Shown: positions 29,762 through 40,159 of the stretch, in pieces
How positions within the stretch are numbered: position 1 is the first letter of the stretch
Layout of the letters: every line of letters begins with the position of its first letter
From: Orychophragmus violaceus
Lineage: Eukaryota > Streptophyta > Magnoliopsida > Brassicales > Brassicaceae
Assembly (NCBI GenBank): GCA_030180135.1
Contig: CM058232.1
Coordinates: 97,948,630-98,012,629, forward strand
DNA length: 64,000 nt
Direction: 5' to 3'
Notes under the pieces: generated by a model
What the model saw: the letters and a program-made list of their open reading frames with translations, nothing else
Told to the model about the DNA's origin: nothing
Databases searched by the model: none
Program-made: the position numbers and the translations under genes

Positions 29762-30616
29762 GAGGTTAGAGATGATATGATTATATTACAGAAGAAACTT
29801 TCTCTCCGGCTCTCCGGCCTTCTTCTCCGATGTTGATCTTTCAGAAGGTTCGGCGAGCTTTGGAGGTGGGGTTTTTTTCTGATACTCTCTTGCGCTTCCC
29901 CTTTTATCTTTTCCGGTGAGAGATCTTTTTTCCCCGGTTGTTTTGAACCCGCGCCGATCTCTTCTGTTAATTTTCGATCGGCTTCTTTAGTCCTGTTTGA
30001 ATAAACTCGGGGATTTCTTCTATGGCTGGCTTTCCTTCCGATTTCTCGGATTTAACCGGATTTCCGGCTCCTCCCGCTTCTGCGGTTCCGATCAAGCCTC
30101 CCTTTTCACCCCTCGCCGCTCTCTCCCTGTTCTTTCTCAGCCTCGTTATCGAGCTTCCATATCGACAAGATTAATATCGCTTCCGTGTCCACCGCTTTAG
30201 AGGACAAGCGTATGGTGGGTCCTGACGGATTTCTAACCATCGTCGGCGGCGGCGTCTCCTCGTTTTTGGTGGTTTTCGGCGACGCTGTGTAATTGATTTC
30301 TCTTGATGCAAGTGAGTTTCTCGGCGCTTTTGGACGTTTGGATCGGCGGGTGGTCTTCAGCAAGTGCAGGAATTTGGTCCGGCAAGTCGTGACCCCGTTT
30401 TCCTCCACGGCGGTCAGTCTTCCTCGGCGGTTCTCCGACTAGCGACACGTGCACGGTTGCATGCCCGATTTTGTGTGGATTGCGCCACGTGGCGTTCCTA
30501 TCTTCAATTTTGGGCTTTGTACTTTGTCGTTTAATTCTTGTAAGGGCTTCGGCCCACCCGAATGTTGACCCTGGCCCATGAATAATATCCCTCGTTGACA
30601 AAAAAAAAAAAAAAAA
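29761..30616 (+). mobile_element. Non-coding poly(A) retroposon (Sadhu-like), copy 3
   Basis: About 0.85 kb in plus orientation, from GGAGGTTAGAG to CCCTCGTTGAC plus an A run. It is flanked by AAAATACGGTTTTT on the left and AAAATACGATTTTT on the right, a near-perfect 14-bp duplication. The left copy runs into 37 consecutive T (29724-29760). The frames at 30106-30601 lack domains and lie antisense to the element; I do not annotate them as genes. Confidence 0.6.
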
Positions 30617-31077
30617 TACGATTTTTGGATAATTGTTGGATAAATTTTGAAACCTACTTAGCCATTTATTGGAATATTCAAAATAATTGTTTTGGGTCTT
30701 AAATTATATTCCCCCTGTTTTTGCCTTTTAAGAATTTTCACACAAAATAAAAAATATTTAATGCTTACTTCTAAATGTATTACTTTCTTACCTAGAACAT
30801 TTTCCAACAACTATTAAACCAATACTCCTGTTAATTTATAAGTTCAATGCTAATATTTTTACATTCACAATTTAATAAACTTAATTAGTAAAAAATGCAT
30901 TTAAAATCTCTTAAAAAAACTTAAAACATTATTTAAACAAAAAGAGCATGAATGTAAATCAGATTTTGAGGTAAAAATATTACAATATACATTAATCTTT
31001 TTTTTTTTTTTTGCTTTATAGAATGTTTTTAATGAATAGACAGAAACATTAAACTTTTTTACCCATGCTAATTTAAT
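30617..31077. other. AT-rich intergenic sequence
   Basis: No gene, tRNA or repeat structure recognised. Confidence 0.4.
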
Positions 31078-31335
31078 TGTATCCAGATAACCAGGAAAAA
31101 TTGTTGCGGTCAGACGTAACAATTGTTGTTCGTTTGACAGACGCGCATCTGGCCACAGCCGCAGCCGCATACCTATTCGTTTGTTAGACGTGAGTTTTGC
31201 CGTAGACGTAGAGGCAGACGCAAGCAATTTCGGACGTAGACGCTGAATTTTTTTGCGGTCAAAAATTCCGAACACAAACCGCAGTGTTTAGACGCAGCCG
31301 CAACCGCAGGAAGCTTGCAGCTGACAAACGAACAT
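31078..31335. mobile_element. GC-rich island of CGCAGCCGCA-type repeats, possible hAT-derived MITE
   Basis: Within AT-rich DNA, about 250 bp is rich in repeated hexamers (GCCGCAGCCGCAT, GACGCAGCCGCAACCGCAG, GTAGACGTAGAGGCAGACGC), with TTCGTTTGACAG and TGACAAACGAAC in inverse orientation at the two sides. Such sequence is common in short hAT-like elements of Brassicaceae. The overlapping minus-strand frame (30901-31275) has no domain and is rejected as a gene. Confidence 0.4.
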
Positions 31336-34125
31336 ACCCAATATGATGGAAAAAATAGATTCTGATGATAATGATGTTAAAATATGATGAAGCGGATGGA
31401 ATGTAATTAACTCCTTTGATTAACGTAAATTACTTGTGTCTCACACAAAAGTTGTAAGCGTTTTGAGATGTACATTAGATGCTTAGTTATATAATTCTTA
31501 ACAAATCAAAATCAAAACTAAAATTACAGTTAGGTTCGATAATTATTACAACACGTTTCTGAATAAAAGTTGAATTTCACTTATCCATTTATTGAAACAT
31601 TTAAAATATTTGTTTTTGGTCTTAAACTCTACTATGATTTAAAATCAAATTTTTAGGTATGAATACCACACTCGACAAGTAAATTTTAAGTTAAATGTTG
31701 TAAAGACATTTAAAATATTTTATTAAAAAGAAATCGCTAAATCAGCCAATAAAGATGGAGTATATAACTGACAAGTCTTTGATTAACTGAATTTAAGCCC
31801 TTTTTATATAAAAAAAAAAGATTAACTGAATTTACTTGTGTCTCAAACTAAAGACGTAAGGGTTTTTAATTGTATTAGTTCTCATATGAGCACGGATGCT
31901 TTTTTAATTATACATATTTTTTTTTGTAGATTTGAACTTTTTTTGAAGTAAAATGTATTTAGTTTTTAGGTGTTTGGTTTCAATTATAACTACAATTTTA
32001 TCAGTTTTATAATACAAATTTATTTTATTTAGTTGTATTTTGATTAAAAATTTTAAATAATATAGTTTAGATATTTGATTTATTTTTCTATTGTTTTGCT
32101 TTGAATTTTAATAATTTTTGAGATATTTTAATTTTAGATTTTAATCTATTAGATTTTATCTATGCTTTTATAATTAATATTTTATATTTTATATTTGAAT
32201 CCAAATTACCTTAGCGAACTATACTATATAATTTTTTTTATTTATCTTAGAATTAATCTTTCGATTTGGGTTATTATGTGAGATTATATCCTTAATCTAT
32301 TTTACTTGAAAATAAAGAACCAAACTAAGCTAACATATTTTTTTAATTAAAACTTTATATTTTTAAAATATATTTGTAAACTTGAAAGTTTAAGATATGA
32401 AATATCGTTGTGTTTTGTATAAATATATATTATATAGTTCTAATATGTTTTGAAGTTATATTTTTAAATGGTTTTTGTTTTTAAAATTTTCAATTTAAAT
32501 CAAAAATATATTTATGAAAGTTACAATATTTATAATCATTTTACTAAATTATCTTATATTACTTATATTTAGTATTTTTATAATAAAATATATTAATTAG
32601 TTTTTTAAACTATTTTGTAATTGTCCAAAAAAATTTATATAGTTGGATAAAAAACTAAAAAAATTTGTAATTGTAAAAGCATAAATCTATTTCAAAATCA
32701 CATAATAAATATATAAATTAATTTTTATTATTTTAATTTTTTAAGTTAAAATATATCAACTTAATTTTAATATTTTATTGTTTTAAGAAATTTGATATTT
32801 ACATTTTTTCAATTAGAAACTTATTTAAATCTACATTTTAATTTTTCAAGTTTTCATTTTTATTAGTTGAAATATATCCAAAATATATTTATTTAAGTTA
32901 ATTTATGTATATATTTACCAAATTGTTTTATTTATAAAATGTTTTATGTATTAAAATATTTTATTATTATATATCATCTGATTTAATATTTAGTATAAAA
33001 ATATCTGAAGGTGCCCAAATTCGAAATTATTAAATATATTATATATTTTATTATTTAGTTCATATAATATGTGATTTTATATAATTAAATATTAAAAAAT
33101 AATAATAGAGTAATTCACCAATTTTGTTTTTCATATAAAATATTTTTTTTAAAATAATTAGAAAGAAAAACTCTAAAAAATTAGATCTAATTTTTTAAAA
33201 ATTTAATTTCTAAAATTTTGTATTACTTAATATTTAATTAATTTTATTTTTTAAATATATATATTTTATAATATAAATTAGTTTTTAAATTAGAAAGACT
33301 ATTAGTTTTTTTATGTTGATATATATATATATATATATTAGTTGACATATATATATATATTCACTTTTGAAAAATGTTAGAAAACATGATTTGTGTTGTT
33401 TTGTATACAATTACTTTAATTTACTTTTATATTTTATAAAAATAATTTATATATTAAATTATATAATTATGTTTTTCAATTATTTTAATAATTTGATTAT
33501 GCTTGTATACATCATATGATTTAGGGAAAATTCCAAAATGGTAGAAAATATGGTAATTGACAAAAATAGTAATTATGATGAAAATTGACCAAAATAGTAT
33601 TTATTAAAAGAGATAAAAACTAAATTAATCATAAACCCTAAATCATAAATACTAAATCATAAATCATAATACTAAACCCTAAATTCTAAACCCTAAATAA
33701 TAAACCCTGAATCCAAAATTATACAAGGGTATAAAATTTTTTACAATACAAAACAATGCTAAATATATTAATTATTTATTTTATTGTTATATTTGTGACA
33801 ATGTATATTATTGTGTTATTCTATGCATTTTTCTATGATTTTATTTTTTTTTAAAATTAAAATTTATTTATTATTAATTTATAATATTATTTTAGTTATA
33901 ATTATGAATTTTATTATTTTTCAAAAATTTTGAAAATTGCTTTTATAAAATTTTATTATAAGAAAAAGAGAAATTAAAGATATTAAAAAATATTATAAAT
34001 TAATTAGTAATAAATATATATTGAATTTTTTAATTTTAATGAATATTTAAATGGCAATGGATATGTCGTAATAAATACAGTAGAGCGATGTCATTTTTAT
34101 ATTATTTTTTAATGTAATAGATTTT
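31336..34125. other. Long AT-rich intergenic tract
   Basis: No coding sequence. Mostly simple A/T stretches, with short (AT)n runs near 33320 and 33345. Telomere-like repeats (33632-33713) are listed separately. Confidence 0.5.
33632..33713 (+). repeat. Degenerate telomere-like CCCTAAA repeats
   Basis: AAACCCTAAA occurs four times with degenerate versions (AATCATAAA, TACTAAATC) in about 80 bp. The preceding segment (CAAAATGGTAGAAAAT, GACCAAAATAGTA) resembles non-autonomous elements that carry such repeats. Not a true telomere. Confidence 0.5.
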
Positions 34126-34134
34126 TAGATGGTT

Positions 34135-34380
34135 TTTTTTAACGTTGATACAGATAATGATAATTATTACAAGGACAATTTTATAGATAATACTACTTTT
34201 GTTCTACGAAAATTCATTCACGATCACGATCAACCGCTCCACCTACTCCTGAAAATTTGCTTATAAGCTTGCCTCCATTAATTTTGTAAAACTTACACCT
34301 TCGGAGATTCGAACCTAATATCTATCAATGTAGAGCTTTAGCCACTTCACCACTAAATTATAATTGCTTCCACACATTTC
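34135..34380 (-). mobile_element. tRNA-derived SINE
   Basis: On the minus strand a pol III A box TGGCTAAAGCTC (complement of 34333-34344) and a B box GGTTCGAATCTCC (complement of 34303-34315) lie at tRNA-like spacing near the 5' end. The element ends in an A run, and TAGATGGTT is duplicated at 34126-34134 and 34381-34389. About 246 bp. It is transcribed by RNA polymerase III if active. It is not a functional tRNA gene: I see no complete cloverleaf. Confidence 0.75.
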
Positions 34381-34389
34381 TAGATGGTT

Positions 34390-34846
34390 AGAGACATGTT
34401 TTTAACAAATCAATTTTAAACCTAAATTACATACGTTATGTATAGTATATATATATTATATTGATGTGAATATATCGGTTAAATATAAAACATATTATTA
34501 GGCTTATCTAAAAGTTATATACATAAAAAACAATCTGTGACTTGTACGGTACACGCAGAAATGATACAAAGGAATAAAGAGAAGGGAAAAGGAGGATTTG
34601 GTTTTGGAAGGTCTTACTCGGATTTATGTTGTCGTTGCCTTTACTCATAACATGATACAAAAACAAATGATAAAAAAATAATGAGAAAAGTTTTGAAAAT
34701 TTCCTAAAGTAGAATTATTTATATAATTAAAGTTATCTAATAATTATAATAGTGTGGAACTATTATTTGATATATTGTGATAGAGACGCAATCTAAAAAA
34801 TCACAAAAATATGTGAGTAGTAACACTAAACCGCCCAAACAAAATA
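34390..34846. other. Intergenic sequence
   Basis: No gene or recognised repeat. Confidence 0.4.
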
Positions 34847-34983
34847 GCTATGAATAGCTACGGATAGCTATGACCTTGCTACGATTTGAATTCGTAGCTA
34901 ATCCATAGCAATCCGTAGCTGAAAAAATAGCTACGGAAAAATCCGTAGCTAATCCGTAGCTAAATACAGTTTTTCTTGTAGTG
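34847..34983 (+). mobile_element. CACTA transposon right terminus with subterminal repeats
   Basis: The sequence ends TTTTTCTTGTAGTG at 34983, the complement of the standard CACTACAAGAAAA terminus. Before it TAGCTACGGA/TCCGTAGCTA-type units recur in both orientations (about seven in 130 bp), typical CACTA subterminal repeats. The matching left end was not found, so this is a truncated or very diverged copy. Confidence 0.7.

Positions 34984-34985
<2 letters not shown>

Positions 34986-35022
<37 letters not shown>
34986..35022. repeat. (CA)n/(AT)n microsatellite
   Basis: ACACACAT followed by about 15 AT units. Confidence 0.9.
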
Positions 35023-35027
<5 letters not shown>

Positions 35028-35610
35028 CATGCTTTCTCTTCACTTCTGATATATCTTAAAACACCAAAGGTGAAAATTATCTGTAATTGAAGTATTAAGC
35101 TTGGGTATTTGGATATTCGGGTCGGTTTCGGATTAGATCTGTTCGGTTCCGGTTCTTTTGAGTCTAGAAGATTTCTATCCAATAGGTATTTAGGTTATTA
35201 TGAGTCGGGTATCGGTTCAGATACAACCGGTTCTAGGTCGATTCGGCTCTGATTTTTCAAAACCAAAAAGTACCCGAATATTTTCGGGTTTCGAGTGTAA
35301 TTCGGGTTTCGGTTTATATTGCACCTGAAATGAATAAGATAACCAAAAATATTTAAAAAACCCGAAATGAGACAACTTGCAATCGTTTAAGTTCAAGTCT
35401 CACAACATCACAACTTGTGAATACTCTCACTTGCGTCGAACTAAAATAAAAGTAAGTCCGAAATACAATAAAACAACCCAAATTTCAAAGGTTTACAACA
35501 AAAATATAAACACATAATGTCATCAAAAGCCAAAACGATGTTCATTCCTCAGTCCTCACTGCACACTCCTCATCTTCATTCTCCTTGTATGTTAAATCCA
35601 AGTTCAAACT

Positions 35611-36982
35611 CTATGTGAAACAATAAAGACCATATAAGTTGGCAATAAACATAATATACAAATAGAGCGTAAATAAATAGAAGCTAGTTGGTTTACCTCT
35701 CATGGGATCATCATGTATCTCAACAACTGAAAGCAATTGTTCAATTGTTAGTTCATCTTTCTCATTGATGTGAATCTCACATTTTAACCACTGCTCAGTA
35801 CACATTAATACCTCAATCATGTAGTATGTTAAACATATCCTACTTGGATCTAAAACTCCCCCAATAGTGCTAAATGCAGATCCTAAAACTACTGATGATA
35901 CTTGTAATGCCAAAATATCCTTAGCTACAAGAGAGAGGACATGGAACTTAGGACTGTTTCTATTCCACCACGATAGTACGTCATAATTTGCACCTTTCAT
36001 CAGCCTTGGAGTCTCAATACCCTCTTTTAGATAGAGTTCCAACTCATTAGCAGTGTCATGAGCTCTTGTTTCTTGTACAAGATCGTCGTATAAGTTATCC
36101 ATCCTATCATATCTAGTACCATTACCAAGTACTCTTCTTTCAAATACATGTCCTCTAATCTGATCTTGCGATTTTGAAGAAGAAGCTCCTTGAGATGAAT
36201 AAACAGAGCCATCTGCTCGCATAGCCACTGTATTCCTCAAACAACCTTTTTAGTATATCCATGATTGACTCAGAAATCAACTTGAACTCGATGCTTCCTT
36301 TTCCGTAGAGCTTCTCAAAACAAAGATTAAGAAAATCCATCTTCCTTATCGGGTCAAAAACAGTAGCCACTATAATCATCTTGTTCATTTCATACTTGTC
36401 CCTGTCATTATCAACCCAAAAAGGATTCCAATACTTTTCCAATTTCCTCATCATTGTCAAAGCTCTCAGCCTTAAATCTTCATCAGGTCCTTGAAAACTG
36501 CTTATTGCGCTTATATTCCTAGTAATTGTGACTATCTCATTGTATATCTTATGAGAAGCTGAAAGGATCAAAGTTGAATTGTTAAAGATGATAAGAAACG
36601 GCTTCCTAGTCTGTTGTAATTGGTGGATCAATCCTTTTTCCCTTCTACAGTGCCAAGGAAGTAATCATTGTATGGTCTATCTTCTGTCTCCATTTTCTCA
36701 AATGCCAATCTGAATTTCAAGGTCTGTTCTAGCATGAGAAATAATGAATTCCACTTCGTCTGAACATCTAAAGGCATACTACCTCTAGTCATTTTCCTTG
36801 TTTCCACACGAAATTCAAACGGCTTTGTCCTGATTGTTGAAGACCTCACATAGGTAATTGCATTCCTAACAGCAGCCACACTTGCATCTATTTACATCAG
36901 ACCTTCTTTGACTACTAGGTTAATAATGTGAGTAGCACACCTTATATGTAGAAATTCCCCCTTTTTAGAGCAATGCTTCATC
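35611..36982 (-). pseudogene. hAT transposase C-terminal half, frameshifted
   Basis: After the Gypsy insertion the minus-strand sequence resumes with GEFLHIRCATHIINLVVKEGL. It continues in several frames (36628-36879: DVQTKWNSLFLMLEQTLKF; 36155-36631: the ILSASHKIYNEIVTIT helix region and FWVDNDRDKYEMNKMI) to the dimerisation domain at 35611-36240 (LSWWNRNSPKFHVLSLVAKDILALQVSSVV... LTYYMIEVLMCTEQWL). At least four frame changes or stops are needed, so it is dead. Confidence 0.75.
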
Positions 36983-36987
36983 GCCAT

Positions 36988-38148
36988 TTTTGGGGTCAAA
37001 AACCCCACGACGAAAACGATAGCCGAAAACAAGATCGGACAATCGTACACAGACAAATGTTCGTTTCGGACAGACAAAAGTTTTATACGAATGACAAGTT
37101 ATACAAGGCGTTGATAACTTCGTACGAATAAATTTTATACGAAAAAGTCAGTAGACAACATTTCATACGAAACGGACCACACTTCATACGCAGCGGATCA
37201 ATCGGACAAACACATCTCTCGACACAGATTACGGATTAACAAAACATCCAAACAAACAACAGCCGAGCTGAATCAGATCGAAACCGAGCTAAACCAGCTC
37301 GGATTTTCCGAGCTGAAATCAGCTTGGACCGAGCTAAACCAGCTCGGATCCGAGCAAAAACCATCTCGGACCGAGCTAAACCAACTCGGATTTGAGCTGA
37401 ACCGGCTCGGATCCGAATGTTTCCTTTCTCATTTTCGGAAGTTCCGAGCTGAATGCGTCTCTTGGTAGTTTCTGAGCTGGTTTTCGCTTCTCCAAACTTT
37501 CCGAGCGGATAGCGTATGATCAAACATTTGTTGATATCTCATTCTACAGATGCGCAACTAACCACAATCCATCTTCGGAAACACTGGCTTGTATTTTCTT
37601 GCCCGTTAAACCAAATCATCGGATAAAGTTAGAAGAAATACAAACTTGACCCAAACATGCAATATTCGTATGTCCGAAACTTTGGGCCAAATAAAGAAGT
37701 TTACACACAAACGGATTCGGACCATCCGTTTTCGGCCCATTCGGCAAATAGGTTAAGCCGCGGAAAGATAATTGCCTAAGAAAATAACTCGAATAAGTGA
37801 AGATGAAAATATCTCCGAGCTAAAGAGGAAAATCCGAGATGAAAATGTAAATCTTAACGGAAAAACGAAGGAGATAACAACAAGAATATTTCCGCAAATC
37901 TTGCAGAAAATATCCTCGAAGCCGACTTGCCGCAGCTATATAAGGAGATGGTAGTCATACGATTTAGATATATCAAAAAACCCTAGCATCTAGACTGAAT
38001 GACTTAGCGATTTTCTTAAGATTTTTCCGTTCTTTGTACTCTTTTTCCGATCTCATCAATAAAATATCCTCCGGGTTTACTATTCGGTGTGTTTACTCAT
38101 GAAATTTCTGTTCCCTAAAAGTTTGCTCTACAAGTTTTGACTCTCACA
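36988..38148 (+). repeat. 5' LTR of the gag-only Gypsy element
   Basis: Starts TTTTGGGGTC (start uncertain by 3 bp), ends ACTCTCACA. Contains tandem hairpin-forming repeats at 37263-37410. Confidence 0.75.
37263..37410 (+). repeat. Tandem hairpin repeats CCGAGCTaaaccAGCTCGG in the LTR
   Basis: CCGAGCTAAACCAGCTCGG occurs exactly at 37284-37302 and 37329-37347, and with one change at 37371-37389. Each can fold as a 7-bp stem with a 5-base loop. Partial copies (CCGAGCTGAA, AGCTCGGATCCGAG) fill the gaps, so the unit is about 42-45 bp. Confidence 0.85.
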
Positions 38149-38217
38149 GTTTGGCGCCGTCTGTGGGGAATAGAAGTTTCTTACACTTAAAAATCATCGA
38201 TTAACGGATCAGCGGAT

Positions 38218-38984
38218 ATGGTTGCCAACGGAGACAGAGACGGAATAGATCAGCAGCCGCTGATCGACAACGCCACAACCAACGTTACCACGGGTAACAC
38301 CTCAACAAGCGGCAACGTTACAAACACAACCACCCCAGATGCAACAATCAACACAACGCTTTCCGAGATGAAAGAGATGGTGGCCGCACTGAGACAAAGA
38401 CAGAAGAGCAAGAAAAGGCGAATAGCACTCTCACGGAGCAGATCTAGAGACTAAAAACCGGGAACCGTACACGGACGACCCAAACGGTGAACTTCACCCC
38501 ATCTGAACGAAGGCGTTTAGACTTTTCGACGTCCGGTGAATCGGCAAGGAATCCGTCGCAACACCGCGTACAAACTGCGGGCGAACGAACTCCTCCGGCA
38601 ACAAGACCCAATACCACAGATCCTCCTCCTGTGGTCCGAGGTCGAAGGTTCGTAGCAGCAAACGATACAGAAGACTGCAGAAACGAAAACCCGATTCTGC
38701 CTGGAAATCAGAACGAGCCACACTCTGACGACGATGAAGAAAGAATCGATGCGGATCGATACGTCCCAGAACGAAGCGATGATGAACTATCGGAAGAAGG
38801 GGACATCGAGCAGACTCAGCCAAACAAACCAACAGAACGACGACGTAGCAATAAACGGAGCGAGCTCGACGAACTCAAGGACGAACTGGCTCATACAACA
38901 ACGGAGATCAAAACTGTACGATCACAGGTTCATCGGGAGACGAGCGCTGCGTATGAAATCGATCGTGTCTTGGAAGAAACGTGA
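38218..38984 (+). CDS. Gypsy gag N-terminal region, two frames
   Basis: 38218-38454 (MVANGDRDGIDQQ to a stop after SRSRSRD) and 38487-38984 (NFTPSERRRLDFSTSG, Asp/Glu-rich middle, LDELKDELAHTTTEIKTV coiled coil). They follow the primer site by 50 bases, as gag does. A stop or frameshift separates them from each other and from the capsid part at 39105. No conserved enzymatic domain. Confidence 0.6.
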
Positions 38985-39104
38985 AAGACACCATTCAAAG
39001 CTCGAATCACTGGAACTCGGATTTACAATCCGGACAAGCTCAAAATCCCAATCTACGACGGAACGACCAATCCGAAAGCTCATATGATGGCTTTCTGAAT
39101 CGCG

Positions 39105-40121
39105 ATGGGAATGGCAAATCTCAGCCAAAGGGACAAAGATGCTGGTTTCTGTCTCTTGTTCGTAGAACATCTAAAAGGAGCGGCACTTGAATGGTTCTCT
39201 AGACTAGAACGCGATTCCATCGGAAATTTTCAACAACTATCGGAAGAATTCATGAAACAATACTCGATCTTCATGGACAAAGATACTTCCAACGTCGATC
39301 TATGGGCCTTGAGTCAAGGCAAAACAGAGAGCTTTAGGAAATTCATCGAACGATTCAAAAAGGTCGCCACCAGAATCGAAGGTTTAAGCGACAAAGTGGG
39401 CATCAACGCTCTAAAGAAAGCACTTTGGTACAAGTCGGACGTTAGGAGGGAAATCTCACTAAATCGACCACATACAATGGCGGATGCTTTGCACAGAGCA
39501 ATAGACTTTATCGTTGACGAAGAGGAAATGAAGGTCTTGTCCGAGATGCATAAGTCTAAAAATAAACCAAGCAAGGAGGATACTTGCTTACCAGCAAGCG
39601 CAAACAGCGAGAAACGAGTCTCGAAGCAAACTTGCAGCTCGCGGCCCGAGAGAATGGTTGGCTCGCATAATTACCAGATCGGCTCGAATGAACAAGAAGA
39701 CAGGACGTCCGAACGAAGGAAGAGTTCATGGAACACATGGACAAGGAACCCCAGCGCCTACGATGAGAAAGCATTCTGTGATCACCACCAATCTTACAGA
39801 CATAACAGTGCCGACTGTCGCAGATTGGGCATTAAACTAGCGGCAAAACCTGTAGCTGGGGAGTTAGGAGATAAGATAAGTTTGAAGGATTTCGACCATG
39901 GAAAGATCGAAAACATTCCAATATGCCAAGCAAGAGCAGCGACCCAAACAGAACGGATGGAGTGCGAACTCACCAAGAAGGACTTAGCGATTTTCTTAAG
40001 CTTTTTCCGTTCTTTGGACTCTTTTTCCGATCTCATCAATAAATTATCCTCTGGGTTTACTATTTCGGTGTATTTACTCGTGAAATTTATGTTCCCTAAA
40101 AGTTTGCTCTACAAGTTTTGA
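39105..40121 (+). CDS. Gypsy gag capsid (Retrotrans_gag) reading into LTR remnant
   Basis: 338 codons. The retrotransposon gag domain is clear (FVEHLKGAALEWFSRLERDSI, LSEEFMKQYSIF, LWALSQGKTESFRKFIERFK). A zinc-knuckle-like CDHHQSYRHNSADC follows. From 39981 the frame runs into LTR sequence (DLAIFLSFFRSLDSFSDLINKLSS), so the last ~47 residues are LTR-encoded. This marks a deletion that removed pol and most of the 3' LTR. Confidence 0.75.
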   Translation: MGMANLSQRDKDAGFCLLFVEHLKGAALEWFSRLERDSIGNFQQLSEEFMKQYSIFMDKDTSNVDLWALSQGKTESFRKFIERFKKVATRIEGLSDKVGINALKKALWYKSDVRREISLNRPHTMADALHRAIDFIVDEEEMKVLSEMHKSKNKPSKEDTCLPASANSEKRVSKQTCSSRPERMVGSHNYQIGSNEQEDRTSERRKSSWNTWTRNPSAYDEKAFCDHHQSYRHNSADCRRLGIKLAAKPVAGELGDKISLKDFDHGKIENIPICQARAATQTERMECELTKKDLAIFLSFFRSLDSFSDLINKLSSGFTISVYLLVKFMFPKSLLYKF

Positions 40122-40144
40122 CAGTGCGAGTTTCGACTCTCACA
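39981..40144 (+). repeat. Truncated 3' LTR remnant
   Basis: Begins GACTTAGCGATTTTCTTAAG, matching 38001 onward, and carries an additional short segment (CAGTGCGAGTTTCGA) before the LTR end. Confidence 0.8.
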
Positions 40145-40159
40145 GCCATATTGCGCTGT

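Larger units (their letters stand above)
36988..40144 (+). mobile_element. Gag-only Gypsy-type LTR element with truncated 3' LTR
   Basis: The hAT sequence is interrupted with GCCAT duplicated at 36983-36987 and 40145-40149. The 5' LTR is about 36988-38148 (about 1.16 kb), followed by TGGCGCCGTCTGTGGGG (from 38152), a Gypsy-type primer site. Only gag-like sequence follows; no protease, RT or integrase exists. The last 164 bp (39981-40144) repeat the 3' end of the 5' LTR (from 38001), so the 3' LTR lacks its first ~1 kb. Confidence 0.8.

Noticed and set aside
30106..30601. Minus-strand frames of 100 and 122 codons
   Set aside because: Antisense to a poly(A)-tailed non-coding retroposon; composition follows its GC-rich part and no domain is visible.
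30901..31275. Minus-strand 124-codon frame
   Set aside because: Runs across a repeat island and low-complexity Lys-rich sequence; not a gene.
33632..33713. Possible telomere or interstitial telomere
   Set aside because: Only four degenerate CCCTAAA units, interspersed with other words; resembles repeats inside short elements.
34303..34344. tRNA gene
   Set aside because: A and B boxes are present but the surrounding sequence does not make a cloverleaf and the element has SINE hallmarks.
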